A stretch of DNA of 16,951 nt from an uncultured bacterium (lineage in GTDB: Bacteria; Planctomycetota; UBA1135; GCA-002686595): NCBI GenBank assembly GCA_902826945.1, contig CADEGS010000080.1, positions 1 to 16,951 on the forward strand. Direction: 5' to 3'. The translations under genes and the position numbers were made by a program. The stretch's first letter is position 1. Each line of letters opens with the position of its first letter. Below are positions 1 to 7,447 of this stretch, piece after piece. The notes beneath the pieces were generated by a model that had not been told where the DNA came from, searched no databases, and saw nothing but the letters and a program-made list of their open reading frames with translations.

Positions 1-612
1 ACGCGCAACGACGAGCCCGAGCGCGCCTCGCGCCCCTTCGACCGCGACCGCGACGGCTTCGTCATGGGCGAGGGCGCGGGCATCCTGGTGCTCGAGGAGT
101 ACGAGCGCGCCCGCGCGCGCGGCGCGCGCGTCTACGCCGAGGTCAAGGGCTACGGCTCGACCGACGACGCCTTCCACATCACGGCGCCCAAGGAGGACGG
201 CACCGGCCCGGCGCGCGCCTTCCAGCTCGCGCTGCGCCAGGCGCAGGTCGATCCCGAGAGCGTCCACTACGTGAACGCCCACGGCACGAGCACGCCCTAC
301 AACGACGTGATCGAGACGCGCGCGCTCAAGCGCGTCTTCGGCGACCACGCCCGGCGCCTCGCGATCTCGTCCACCAAGTCGATGGTCGGCCACCTCCTGG
401 GCGGCTCGTCGGCCGTCGAGCTGGTCGTGACCGCGCTCTCGATCCACGAGGGGCGCGTCCACCCCACGCGCAACCTCGAGACCCCCGACCCCGAGTGCGA
501 CCTGGACTACGTGCCGGGCGAGGCGCGCGAGCTCGCGATCGAGAACGCCCTGTCGAACTCGCTCGGGTTCGGGGGGCACAACGTCTCGATCTGCGTCGGG
601 CGCCCGGGCTGA
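1..612 (+). CDS. fabF: 3-oxoacyl-[ACP] synthase II (FabF type), 5' truncated by window edge
   Basis: This is the C-terminal 203 codons of a KAS II type condensing enzyme, which extends acyl-ACP with malonyl-ACP in fatty acid synthesis in the cytoplasm. The reading frame is open from base 1; the ATG at 64 is internal (the MGEGAG motif of the family). Two catalytic histidines are visible: the His of NAHGTST (codon 280-282) and the His of VGHLLGG (codon 391-393), preceded by the conserved Lys of the STKSM stretch. The family's C-terminal GFGGHN motif is present just before the end. The active-site cysteine lies upstream of the window. The TGA is at 610-612. A fatty-acid cluster (acyl carrier protein, FabG) would be expected upstream, but cannot be seen. 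A polyketide-type KS is the alternative, but the closeness to FabF motifs argues against it. Confidence 0.95.
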   Translation, partial: TRNDEPERASRPFDRDRDGFVMGEGAGILVLEEYERARARGARVYAEVKGYGSTDDAFHITAPKEDGTGPARAFQLALRQAQVDPESVHYVNAHGTSTPYNDVIETRALKRVFGDHARRLAISSTKSMVGHLLGGSSAVELVVTALSIHEGRVHPTRNLETPDPECDLDYVPGEARELAIENALSNSLGFGGHNVSICVGRPG

Positions 613-733
613 GCGGAGGTCGCCGCGGTCCGCCCCTCGCGACCCCGGAGCCGCGGCGTCGGAGCGCGCCGCAGCCCGCGCCCGCCGCCGGCGCGGAACC
701 GATTTCCCGCCGGTTCCCGGAGCCGTCCGCCGA

Positions 734-762
734 TCGACGATCCGGGCCGCGCGGGCTACGAT
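734..762 (+). promoter_or_regulatory. candidate sigma70-like promoter of the 815-5272 gene run
   Basis: A -35-like TCGACG (734-739) and a -10-like TACGAT (757-762) each match four of six consensus positions and are separated by exactly 17 bases. Transcription would begin near 769, giving a leader of about 45 bases before the GTG start at 815. The position, directly ahead of a five-gene run and after the stop of fabF, fits. This is read by eye and unproven. Confidence 0.45.
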
Positions 763-814
763 GGGCCCGAAGCGCCGCCCGCTCCCGGAACTCTCCAGCG
801 AAGAAAGGCATCCC

Positions 815-1162
815 GTGCAAAGGAAGCTGAAGGAACTGCTGCACCAGTACAAGCTCGACGTCTTCCATCTGGCCCACCACCAGAAGGACACGGCGGCGAT
901 CACGAGCGAGTGCATGCACCTGTGCGAGGAGATGCTCCAGCAGAAGTACAGCTACCACTTCCACAAGCTGCCGGACGCCAACCGCGCGGAGATCATCAAC
1001 ATGATCAACAACTACACGCGCGAGGCGATCCTGCCGCCGGTCGTGAACAAGCTGGTCGAGCGCCAGGTGCTGATCGAGAAGCGCATCCAGGCGCTGCAGG
1101 GTCTGCTCGAGCGGACCCTCGAGGTGCTCTCCGAGCAGCCGGCCGGCGCCACCGCGCACTGA
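815..1162 (+). CDS. small helical hypothetical protein (115 aa)
   Basis: The product is not recognised as a named family. The start is set at GTG 815 because an AGAAAGG Shine-Dalgarno (802-808) lies six bases upstream; an in-frame ATG at 761 overlaps the candidate -10 box and adds a Pro/Arg-rich, shadow-like extension. The 115 residues are rich in Leu, Glu, Lys, Gln and His and look fully alpha-helical, with a His-rich N-terminal half (HLAHHQKD, and YHFHK further on) and a C-terminal Leu/Glu heptad-like segment that could form a coiled coil. There is no signal peptide or membrane segment. Its low Ala/Arg/Pro bias compared with shadow frames supports real coding. It is the first gene of the run, 19 bases before the dehydrogenase gene. 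Confidence 0.75.
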   Translation: MQRKLKELLHQYKLDVFHLAHHQKDTAAITSECMHLCEEMLQQKYSYHFHKLPDANRAEIINMINNYTREAILPPVVNKLVERQVLIEKRIQALQGLLERTLEVLSEQPAGATAH

Positions 1163-1181
1163 CCGCCGCGGCGGAACCGCC

Positions 1182-2147
1182 GTGCTCGCCCTCGTCCTCG
1201 AGCCCGGCCGCGAGGCCGCCGTGCGCGACGTCCCCGCGCCGACGCCGGCCCCGGGCGAGGTGAGCGTGCGCGTGCTGCGCGCCGGCGTGTGCGCGACCGA
1301 TCTCGCGCTCGCGCGCGGGTACATGGGCTTCCAGGGCATCCCCGGCCACGAGTTCGTCGGCGTGGCGGAGGGCGGAGCCCTGCGCGGACGGCGCGTGGTG
1401 GGGGAGATCAACGCCGGCTGCGGCGCGTGCCCCTGCTGCGCGCGCGGCGACCCGCGCCACTGCGCGCGCCGCAGCGTGCTCGGGATCCTCGCGCGGCCGG
1501 GCGCCTTCGCCGAGCGCCTGACGCTGCCCGAGGCGAACCTCTGCGCCGTGCCCGACGAGGTCGCGACCGACGAGGCGGTCTTCGTCGAGCCGCTGGCCGC
1601 CGCGCTCGCGATCCCGGCCGAGGTCTCCCTGGCCGGCGTCGCGCGCGCGCTCGTCGTCGGCGACGGACGGCTCGGGCTCCTGTGCGCGCAGGCGCTGGCG
1701 CAGGCCGGCGTGCCGCGCGTGGCGCTCCTCGGTCGCCACCCCGAGCGCGCCGCGCTCGCGCCCGGCTGCGAGCACCGCGGCGACGCGCTGCACGAGGCGC
1801 TGGCCGCGGGCGAGCGCTGGCCGCTCGTCGTCGAGGCCAGCGGCCGGCCCGAGCTCCTGGCGAGCGCGCTGCGCCTCGTGCGTCCGCGCGGGACGCTCGT
1901 GCTCAAGACCACCGCCGAGCGCCCGGCCACGCTCGACCTGGCGCCGCTCGTCGTGGACGAGATCCGCCTGGTCGGCTCGCGCTGCGGGCGTTTCGCCGCG
2001 GCGCTCGAGGCGTTGCGCGCGCGGCGCGTGCGCGTGCAGGGGCTGATCGCCGCGCGCTACCCGCTGGCCGAGGCGCCGGCCGCGCTGGCGCACGCCGCGC
2101 GCGGCGGCACGCTCAAGGTCCTGCTCGACGTCGGGGAGGCCTCGTGA
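1182..2147 (+). CDS. zinc-dependent alcohol dehydrogenase-like protein (MDR superfamily)
   Basis: A 321-residue medium-chain dehydrogenase/reductase, predicted to oxidise an alcohol or polyol with NAD(P)+ in the cytoplasm; the substrate is unknown. The catalytic zinc site is intact: Cys37 (GVCATD), His56-Glu57 (GHE) and Glu136 (FVEPLA). The structural zinc site has the classic spacing C-x2-C-x2-C-x7-C at Cys80, 83, 86 and 94. The Rossmann fold has GDGRLG at 160-165. At 321 residues it is slightly shorter than the usual 340-380. The start is GTG 1182, 19 bases after the small gene; the ribosome-binding site is weak. Its TGA overlaps the GTG of the next gene by four bases, so the two are probably translationally coupled. 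It sits with cell-envelope precursor genes, so a sugar or polyol substrate is possible, but that is only context. Confidence 0.88.
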   Translation: MLALVLEPGREAAVRDVPAPTPAPGEVSVRVLRAGVCATDLALARGYMGFQGIPGHEFVGVAEGGALRGRRVVGEINAGCGACPCCARGDPRHCARRSVLGILARPGAFAERLTLPEANLCAVPDEVATDEAVFVEPLAAALAIPAEVSLAGVARALVVGDGRLGLLCAQALAQAGVPRVALLGRHPERAALAPGCEHRGDALHEALAAGERWPLVVEASGRPELLASALRLVRPRGTLVLKTTAERPATLDLAPLVVDEIRLVGSRCGRFAAALEALRARRVRVQGLIAARYPLAEAPAALAHAARGGTLKVLLDVGEAS

Positions 2148-3550
2148 ACGCCCCGGCCGCGGACCTCGAGCGCCGCCTCGCCGCGCTCGGCCAGGAGCAC
2201 GTCGTGCGCGTGCTGCAGCGCCTCGAGCGCGCGGACCCGCCCGCGGCGCGCGCGCTGCAGGCCGAGCTGGCCGCGCTCGACCTGGGCCTGCTCGAGCGCC
2301 TGCGCGCGCTCGCGCTCGGCGCCGAGGAGCCGGAGCGCCCGCGCGCGTTCGAGCCGCCCGCGCTCGTCCCCGTCCGGCGCGACGCGCGCGCGGAGGCGCA
2401 CGCCCGGCGCGCGCGCGAGCGCGGGGAGGCGCTGCTGCGGGGCGGCGGCGTGGGCTACGTGCTCGTCGCCGGCGGGCAGGCCTCGCGCCTGGGGCTCGAC
2501 GCGCCCAAGGGCACCTTCCCGGTCGGCCCCGTCAGCGGCCGCTCGCTGTTCGAGCTGCACGCGCGCCGCCTGCTCGCCGCGCAGCGCCGCTGGGGCGCGC
2601 CCACGCCCTGGTACGTGATGACCTCGCCGGCGAACGACGCGGCCACGCGCGCGTTCTTCGCCGCGCACGGCTGGTTCGGGCTCGCGCCCGCGGACGTCTT
2701 CTTCTTCGCGCAGGCGATGCTGCCCGCCCTGGACCCGGAGGGACGCATGCTCTTCGCCGCGCCCGGCCGGCTCTTCCTGGCCCCCGACGGGCACGGCGGC
2801 GTGCTCGGCGGCCTGGCGCGCTCCGGGGCCCTGGCCGACGCGCGCGCGCGCGGCCTGCGCGAGCTCTCGTACTTCCAGGTCGACAACCCCCTGGCGCGCC
2901 CGGCCGACCCGCTCTTCCTCGGCCTGCACGCCGAGGCGGAGGCCGGCATGTCGAGCAAGGTGGTCGAGAAGCGCGACGCCGGCGAGAAGGTCGGCGTGAT
3001 CGGCAAGAGCGACGGCCGCCTGGGCTGCATCGAGTACTCCGACCTGCCGGCCGAGCTGCGCGAGGCGCGCGAGCCGGACGGGGCGCTGCGCTTCCGCGCC
3101 GGCAACATCGCCGTGCACGCGCTGCAGGTGGGCTTCGTCGAGCGGATCGTCGCCCAGGACCTGTCCCTGCCCTGGCACCTGGCGCACAAGCGCGTCCAGG
3201 CCTGGAGCGAGGACGGCGTGCGCGAGACGCCGGCGACCAAGTTCGAGACGTTCGTCTTCGACGCCCTGGCGCGCTCGGAGGCGAGCGTCACGCTGGAGGT
3301 GGTGCGCGGCGAGGAGTTCAGCCCGGTGAAGAACCGCTCCGGCCAGGACTCGCCGGCGACCGCGCGCGCGGACCAGTGCGCGCTGTACGCTTCCTGGGTG
3401 CGCGCGGCGGGCCGGGCGCTGCCGCCTCCCGACGCGGACGGCGTGCTTCCCGTCGAGATCGATCCGCTCGTCGCGGAGTCGCGCGAGGAGTTCCTGGCGC
3501 GGCGCCCGGAGGCGTCCCGCATCGATGAGCGCGGCCATCTCTACGAGTGA
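2144..3550 (+). CDS. UDP-N-acetylglucosamine / UDP-sugar pyrophosphorylase, UAP1-like (UDPGP family)
   Basis: A 468-residue nucleotidyltransferase of the UDPGP family, which makes a UDP-sugar plus pyrophosphate from UTP and a sugar 1-phosphate. An alpha-helical N-terminus (about 1-100) precedes the catalytic domain. The nucleotide-binding signature is AGGQASRLG at 109-117 followed by PKG at 121-123. QVDN (245-248) and VVEK (273-276) match the sugar and metal region of the UAP1 branch, and KNRSGQDSPATAR from residue 396 matches its C-terminal signature. The length resembles eukaryotic UAP1 (about 480-520) rather than bacterial GlmU or GalU. The start is GTG 2144, with GGGGAGG at 2133-2139 and a GTGA overlap with the upstream stop. 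The gene downstream starts 26 bases before this one ends. UDP-GlcNAc is the most likely product given ddl and dapB next to it; UDP-glucose cannot be excluded. Confidence 0.88.
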   Translation: MNAPAADLERRLAALGQEHVVRVLQRLERADPPAARALQAELAALDLGLLERLRALALGAEEPERPRAFEPPALVPVRRDARAEAHARRARERGEALLRGGGVGYVLVAGGQASRLGLDAPKGTFPVGPVSGRSLFELHARRLLAAQRRWGAPTPWYVMTSPANDAATRAFFAAHGWFGLAPADVFFFAQAMLPALDPEGRMLFAAPGRLFLAPDGHGGVLGGLARSGALADARARGLRELSYFQVDNPLARPADPLFLGLHAEAEAGMSSKVVEKRDAGEKVGVIGKSDGRLGCIEYSDLPAELREAREPDGALRFRAGNIAVHALQVGFVERIVAQDLSLPWHLAHKRVQAWSEDGVRETPATKFETFVFDALARSEASVTLEVVRGEEFSPVKNRSGQDSPATARADQCALYASWVRAAGRALPPPDADGVLPVEIDPLVAESREEFLARRPEASRIDERGHLYE

Positions 3551-4589
3551 CGACGCCCTGGCGCGCGCGCGCGTCGGCGTCCTCTACGGCGGCGCGTCGA
3601 GCGAGCGCGACGTCTCGCTCGTCACCGGGCGCTCGATCCTCGAGGCGCTCTCCACGCCCGCCGACGCCGCCGACCGGCGCGGGCCGCGCGCGGTGCTGGC
3701 CGTCGAGGCGCTGGCCGAGGGCGGCTGGGCGATCGAGGGGCGCCGCCTCGGGACGCCGGCCGCGCTCGAGCGCCTGGCGCAGCTCGACCTCGTCTTCCTC
3801 GGCCTGCACGGCGGCGCGGGCGAGGACGGCACGCTGCAGGGTTTCCTCGCGACCGCCGGCGTGCCCTTCACCGGCTCCGGCGTCGCGGCCTCGGCCTTCG
3901 CGCTGGACAAGCCCGTGGCGCGCGCGCTGGCGTCCGGCGCCGGGCTGCGCGTGGCGCCCGGCGTCGTGGTGGACGCGGACGCCTGGGCGCGCGAGCGCGG
4001 CGCGCTGCTCGAGCGCCTGCGCGCGGTGCGCGGCGCGGGCTGGATCGTCAAGCCGCGCCGCGGCGGCTCCTCGGTCGCGACCGCGCGCGCGCGCGACGAG
4101 GCCGAGCTCTCCGCCGCGCTGGCCGCGGCGCACGCGCTCGAGCGCGAGGCGCTGGTCGAGGCCTTCCTCGAGGGCGTCGAGCTGACCGGCGGCGTGCTGG
4201 AGCGCGCCGGCGGCGAGCTGGTCGCGCTGACGCCGGTCGAGATCCGCCCGCACCCGGGCCGCTTCTTCGACTACCAGCAGAAGTACGACGCGCGCGGCGC
4301 GAGCGAGCACTGCCCGCCCGAGGGCGTCACGCCCGCGGCGTGCGAGCGCGTGCGCGCGCTGGCGCTGGGCGCGCACCGGGCGCTCGGCTGCGCGGGGTAC
4401 TCGCGCTCGGACTTCCTGCTGCCCGCCGGCGAGGAGGAGCCGGTGTTCCTCGAGCTGAACACGTTGCCCGGCTTCACGCCGCGCTCGCTGCTGCCGCTGG
4501 CGGCGGCGCGCGACGGGCTCGACTTCCGCTCGCTGTGCCTCGCGATCGCCGCGAGCGCCCTGGAGCGCGCGCGGCGGAGGGGCGCGTGA
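3525..4589 (+). CDS. ddl: D-alanine--D-alanine ligase
   Basis: An ATP-grasp ligase of 354 residues that joins two D-alanines for the peptidoglycan stem peptide. Visible signatures are ASSERDVSL (Glu27 is the equivalent of the N-terminal catalytic glutamate), HGGAGEDGTLQG at 95-106, the GGSS loop carrying the catalytic serine, FFDYQQKYDA (the FYDYxxKY motif), and the metal-binding ELNTLPGFTP (Glu310, Asn312). The Tyr in the FDYxxKY loop is typical of D-Ala:D-Ala rather than D-Ala:D-Lac ligases, although specificity needs testing. The ATG at 3525 lies inside the end of the upstream gene; GGAGG at 3508-3512 is 12 bases away, rather far. The stop overlaps the dapB start by four bases (GTGA). Its presence means the host very probably makes a peptidoglycan wall. 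Confidence 0.96.
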   Translation: MSAAISTSDDALARARVGVLYGGASSERDVSLVTGRSILEALSTPADAADRRGPRAVLAVEALAEGGWAIEGRRLGTPAALERLAQLDLVFLGLHGGAGEDGTLQGFLATAGVPFTGSGVAASAFALDKPVARALASGAGLRVAPGVVVDADAWARERGALLERLRAVRGAGWIVKPRRGGSSVATARARDEAELSAALAAAHALEREALVEAFLEGVELTGGVLERAGGELVALTPVEIRPHPGRFFDYQQKYDARGASEHCPPEGVTPAACERVRALALGAHRALGCAGYSRSDFLLPAGEEEPVFLELNTLPGFTPRSLLPLAAARDGLDFRSLCLAIAASALERARRRGA

Positions 4590-5272
4590 GCGCGCCGCCG
4601 CTCGCCGTGTGCGTCGTCGGCAGCGCGGGGCGCATGGGCCGCTTCGCCTGCGCCCTGCTCGAGCGCACGCCCGGCTTCTGCGTGGCGGGCCGCGCCAGCC
4701 GCGAGGAGGAGCTCGCCGGCGCCCTGGACGGAGCCGTGATCGGTCTTGACCTGACCGTCGCGGGTCTGGGGGCGCCGCACGCGCGGCGCATGCTCGCCGC
4801 GGGCGTGCGCCCGGTCGTCGGCACGAGCGGCGTCCGCGAGGAGGAGCGGCGCGCGCTCGACGAGGAGGCGCGCGCGCTCGGCCTGGGCGGCCGCGTGGTC
4901 GCGAACTTCAGCCCGGGGGCCTGGCTGCTCGCGCGCGCGGCGCGCGAGGCGGCCCGCCTCTACCCGCGGGTCGAGATCGTGGAGCGGCACCACGAGACGA
5001 AGCGCGACGCCCCCTCGGGCACCGCGCTCCGGCTCGCGCACGAGCTGCAGGAGGCGAGCGGGCGCGCGGTGCCGGTGCACGCGCTGCGCCTGCCCGGCGC
5101 GTACGCCGAGCACGCGGTCGTGTGCGGGGCGCCCGGCGAGCTCCTCGAGCTGCGCCACGACGTGCGCGCGCCCGAGGCCTTCGGCGCCGGCATCCTGTTC
5201 GCGCTCGAGCTCGCGGCGCAGGACCTCGGCGTGCACTGGGGCCTGCCCTGGGAACGACGCCTCGGGCCTTGA
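4586..5272 (+). CDS. dapB: 4-hydroxy-tetrahydrodipicolinate reductase
   Basis: A 228-residue enzyme of the lysine/diaminopimelate pathway, which reduces hydroxy-tetrahydrodipicolinate with NAD(P)H. The N-terminal dinucleotide fold shows GSAGRMG at 12-18 and then VVGTSG. The catalytic signature HHETKRDAPSGTA at 135-147 includes the His pair, Lys139 and the substrate-binding SGT. The C-terminal part (LRLPGAYAEHAVV, then GAPGELLELRHD) resembles the Gram-positive style of the family. It is a little shorter than the usual 240-270 residues. The start is GTG 4586 overlapping the ddl stop, so the two are translationally coupled. Together with ddl and the UAP-like gene it forms a compact peptidoglycan-precursor group; meso-DAP would also supply lysine. 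The stop is followed 54 bases later by a tRNA gene. Confidence 0.95.
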   Translation: MSAPPLAVCVVGSAGRMGRFACALLERTPGFCVAGRASREEELAGALDGAVIGLDLTVAGLGAPHARRMLAAGVRPVVGTSGVREEERRALDEEARALGLGGRVVANFSPGAWLLARAAREAARLYPRVEIVERHHETKRDAPSGTALRLAHELQEASGRAVPVHALRLPGAYAEHAVVCGAPGELLELRHDVRAPEAFGAGILFALELAAQDLGVHWGLPWERRLGP

Positions 5273-5296
5273 TTCAGCCCGCGCGCGGGATACACC
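5269..5296 (+). promoter_or_regulatory. weak candidate promoter for tRNA-Leu
   Basis: TTGATT (5269-5274, overlapping the dapB stop) and TACACC (5291-5296) are spaced 16 bases apart and end 30 bases before the tRNA. The spacer holds a perfect GC palindrome (5278-5289, CCCGC arms), which could instead be a weak dapB terminator. No T-run follows. The tRNA may equally be processed from the dapB transcript. Confidence 0.3.
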
Positions 5297-5326
5297 CAGG
5301 GCGGCGCGCGCGCCGGCGAGCGCCGG

Positions 5327-5412
5327 GCCAGAGTGGCGAAATGGCAGACGCGATGGATTCAAAATCCATTTCCCGCGAGGGAGTCGGGGTTCGAGTCCCC
5401 GCTCTGGCACCA
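5327..5412 (+). tRNA. tRNA-Leu (anticodon CAA), CCA encoded
   Basis: An 86-nt class II tRNA. The acceptor stem pairs GCCAGAG (5327-5333) with CTCTGGC (5402-5408), followed by discriminator A and an encoded CCA (5410-5412). The D arm has stem GCG/CGC. The anticodon stem ATGGA/TCCAT encloses the loop TTCAAAA, giving the anticodon CAA, which reads UUG leucine codons. A long variable arm with stem TCCC/GGGA is typical of tRNA-Leu. The T arm is CGGGG-TTCGAGT-CCCCG. All stems pair perfectly. In such a GC-rich genome UUG codons should be rare, so this is probably a minor tRNA. Confidence 0.98.
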
Positions 5413-5454
5413 CCCGCGATCGCGCGCGCGGCCGAGCGGCTGGCGCGCGCGTAC

Positions 5455-6021
5455 GTGCCCGCGATCGTCGCGCGGCTGCGCGCGCTGGGCGAGGCGTACG
5501 AGGCGCTGGCGGAGCGCCTCGCGCGGGCGAGCGCGGCCGAGCTCGCCTGGGATCCCGCGCTCGAGTCGGACGAGGCGCAGGCCGGCGCGCTCGGCTACGC
5601 GCTCGGCGTGCTGGCCGCGGCGGCCGGCAGCCCCGTGCTGCGCGCGCGCAGGATGGAGGCGGCTCCGCGCGTCCTCGTCGAGCTCGTCCTGGAGCGCCAC
5701 GCGGTCGTGCTCGACCCCGCGCCGATCGAGCTGCCGCGCGCCGCGCCCGCGGGCGGCGCCGGCTGGGAGGCGACCTTCGCGCTCGCGCTGCTCTTCGACG
5801 CCGCGGCCGCGCGCGCGCCGGGCGCGCGCCTCGCCTGGTCGTGCGCGCGCGTCGAGCGCGGCTGGCGCCTGCGCTTCGCCGGCGCGCCGACGGCGCTGGC
5901 CCCGGAGGCCGAGGCGGCGCTCGCGGCGCTCGGCGTGGAGGCGCGCGCCGCCGGCGAGCACGTGCTGCCGGCCGCCTGGCTGCTCGCGCCCGGAGACGCG
6001 CCGTGCGCGCCCCCGGGCTGA
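5455..6021 (+). CDS. hypothetical protein (about 188 aa)
   Basis: The product is not recognised. The frame is open from well upstream, through the tRNA, so the start must lie after 5412; GTG 5455 is the first standard candidate, with a CTG at 5440 as an alternative, and no clear Shine-Dalgarno supports either. The N-terminal third is a long amphipathic Ala/Arg/Leu/Glu helix pair. The C-terminal two thirds alternate short strands and helices and are faintly reminiscent of the dimerisation-plus-ATPase layout of sensor kinases, but no N, G1 or G2 box is visible, so no function is assigned. There is no signal peptide. The balanced composition, compared with the Arg/Pro/Ala-heavy other frames, supports this strand. 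It converges on the minus-strand gene ending at 6034. Confidence 0.55.
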   Translation: MPAIVARLRALGEAYEALAERLARASAAELAWDPALESDEAQAGALGYALGVLAAAAGSPVLRARRMEAAPRVLVELVLERHAVVLDPAPIELPRAAPAGGAGWEATFALALLFDAAAARAPGARLAWSCARVERGWRLRFAGAPTALAPEAEAALAALGVEARAAGEHVLPAAWLLAPGDAPCAPPG

Positions 6022-6033
6022 GCTCCTGCGCTC

Positions 6034-7308
6034 CTAGAGCACCTGCGCGTCCGTCGTGCCGGCGATCGAGCCGCCCGGGCGCAGCACGAGCACCTGCAGC
6101 GCGACCGAGCCGCCCAGGCCGGGGTTGGCGTAGGTCTTGGCGCCCAGGCCGTCGCCGTCGAGCGCGAAGGGCAGCGGGTCGAAGTCGAGCGTGAAGGGGT
6201 CGAGGGCGAGGAACAGGTTCAGGCCCTGGTTCGCCAGCCATACGGCGAGCTCGACGGGCGGCGCGGAGGCCGACGCCGAGACGAGCGTGTACGCGAGGCC
6301 GTCCGGCGCGCCGTCGGCGACGTTCAGGTCGAACGGACCGGCGCCGCCCGCGCCCGGTCCCGTGAGGAAGATCGTCGGACGCAGCGAGGCCAGGTCGTGG
6401 CGCCCGGAGAGCCCGGCGACGCGCAGGCGCGGGCCGGAGCCCGGCTGGTAGGGGCGGAGCTGCGCGCGCGCGTCCTCGGCCGCGAGCAGCTCGAGGCCGC
6501 CGAGGAAGCCGAAGGGGCTGCCCTCGACCAGGAGGTCGGAGGCCATCGGCCCGCCGAGCACGCGGTAGACGTGGTTGAGGCCGCTGCTGAAGTCGCTCGC
6601 GGCCAGGTACAGATCCCCCCGGCCGTGGTCGTAGGCCAGGCTCGAGGCGCCGAGGAAGCCGGCGCCGACGACGGTCGCGTCGCCCTCCCCGAGCACCGTG
6701 CCGGAGAAGAGCTGCGCCGAGCTGAAGCGCAGGATCTTCGAGCCGCCCGGAGGCAGCGGGAAGTCGGAGGTCCCGTAGAAGAGCTCGCCGCCCGTGCCGA
6801 CCGCGAGCGGGCCGGAGGCTCCCGGCAGGTCGGCGACCTTCGTCAGCGAGACCGGCGAGAGCTCGACGCGGAAGATGTCGTTCTCGCCCACGCCGTCGGC
6901 GAACGCGCTGACGTAGAGCGTGTCCTCATCGAGGAAGCTCGCGTCGAAGTTGAACATCAGGTTCGCGAGCAGCGTCGCGCCGCCGGCGAGCGAGACGACG
7001 TACAGGCCGCCGTTCAGGCTCTCGCCGACGACCGCGAAGGTCTCCGTGGGATCGACGCGCGCGAAGGAGGCGTACCCCGTGCCGGCCAGCAGCGCGAGCT
7101 CCTGGAGCTCGTTGCCGAGCGGATCGTTCAGCGTCACGCGCTGGCCGTCGAAGGCGACCTGGTTCCCGTCGGACAGCGTCGCGGTGGGGGTGAAGGCCCC
7201 GCCGCCGGGAGCGGGATCGAGGAAGTAGCCGGCGATCGTGCTCTGCGCGCTCGCGCCCAGAGCCAGGGACAGGACGCTCGCGAGGAGCGCCGGAAGGCGT
7301 CGGAACAT
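6034..7308 (-). CDS. secreted, probably beta-propeller protein under a cobalamin riboswitch
   Basis: A 424-residue exported protein. The start (ATG, complement of 7306-7308) opens a classic signal peptide: Arg-Arg, a Leu/Ala core, then ASA with likely cleavage between Ala21 and Gln22. No lipobox cysteine is present. The mature part is rich in Gly, Leu, Phe, Asp and Ser, with recurrent short strands such as GGLYVVSL, DTLYVSAF, GELFYGTSDF and GDLYLAASDF spaced like beta-propeller blades (a YncE/SMP-30-like layout, by eye). The last 80 or so residues form a separate beta-rich segment. The gene's leader carries a cobalamin riboswitch, so expression should fall when B12 is plentiful. That suggests cobalamin capture or replacement of a B12-dependent function. 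The function is inferred; no named family was recognised. Confidence 0.8.
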   Translation of the reverse strand: MFRRLPALLASVLSLALGASAQSTIAGYFLDPAPGGGAFTPTATLSDGNQVAFDGQRVTLNDPLGNELQELALLAGTGYASFARVDPTETFAVVGESLNGGLYVVSLAGGATLLANLMFNFDASFLDEDTLYVSAFADGVGENDIFRVELSPVSLTKVADLPGASGPLAVGTGGELFYGTSDFPLPPGGSKILRFSSAQLFSGTVLGEGDATVVGAGFLGASSLAYDHGRGDLYLAASDFSSGLNHVYRVLGGPMASDLLVEGSPFGFLGGLELLAAEDARAQLRPYQPGSGPRLRVAGLSGRHDLASLRPTIFLTGPGAGGAGPFDLNVADGAPDGLAYTLVSASASAPPVELAVWLANQGLNLFLALDPFTLDFDPLPFALDGDGLGAKTYANPGLGGSVALQVLVLRPGGSIAGTTDAQVL

Positions 7309-7447
7309 GGGTTCGATCTCTCGTCGAAGCCGGTCCGAGCCGGGACACCGAGGGCGCGCACGCGCGCGCCGCTCCGGCGACCCTGACCCGGGGTCGGCGG
7401 TCCGGAACGCGCACGCCGGGTCTCCTGGCTCGTCGCCCTCGTCGACG
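7309..7447 (-). promoter_or_regulatory. leader between riboswitch and start codon: possible expression platform
   Basis: This 139-base leader has no ORF of its own. It contains a perfect 7-bp GC hairpin (arms 7353-7359 and 7364-7370, 4-base loop) and, next to the start, a 5-bp hairpin (TTCGA at 7312-7316 with TCGAA at 7324-7328) whose 7-base loop exposes the GAGAG ribosome-binding site of the 7308 gene. No T-run follows the GC hairpin, so control of translation is more likely than transcription termination. The switch partner pairing was not identified. Confidence 0.4.

Noticed and set aside
761..814. ATG 761 as start of the small helical protein
   Set aside because: It falls inside the candidate -10 box and lacks a ribosome-binding site; GTG 815 has AGAAAGG at six bases.
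326..1930. Long minus-strand open frame of 534 codons
   Set aside because: It is a shadow of fabF, the small gene and the dehydrogenase, dominated by Arg, Ala, Ser and Pro, with no domain motifs; long antisense frames are expected at this GC content.
3540..4180. GC-alternating microsatellite-like runs (gcgcgcgc) as repeats
   Set aside because: They are runs of Ala/Arg codons inside ddl and other genes, not independent repeat elements.
5122..5454. Extension of the 5455 gene upstream through the tRNA
   Set aside because: The frame stays open through a perfectly folded tRNA and the dapB coding end, which is coincidental in such GC-rich DNA.
6397..7386. Plus-strand open frame of 329 codons opposite the secreted protein gene
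   Set aside because: The product is Ala/Arg/Glu/Gln low complexity, while the minus strand gives a signal peptide and propeller-like strands behind a riboswitch.
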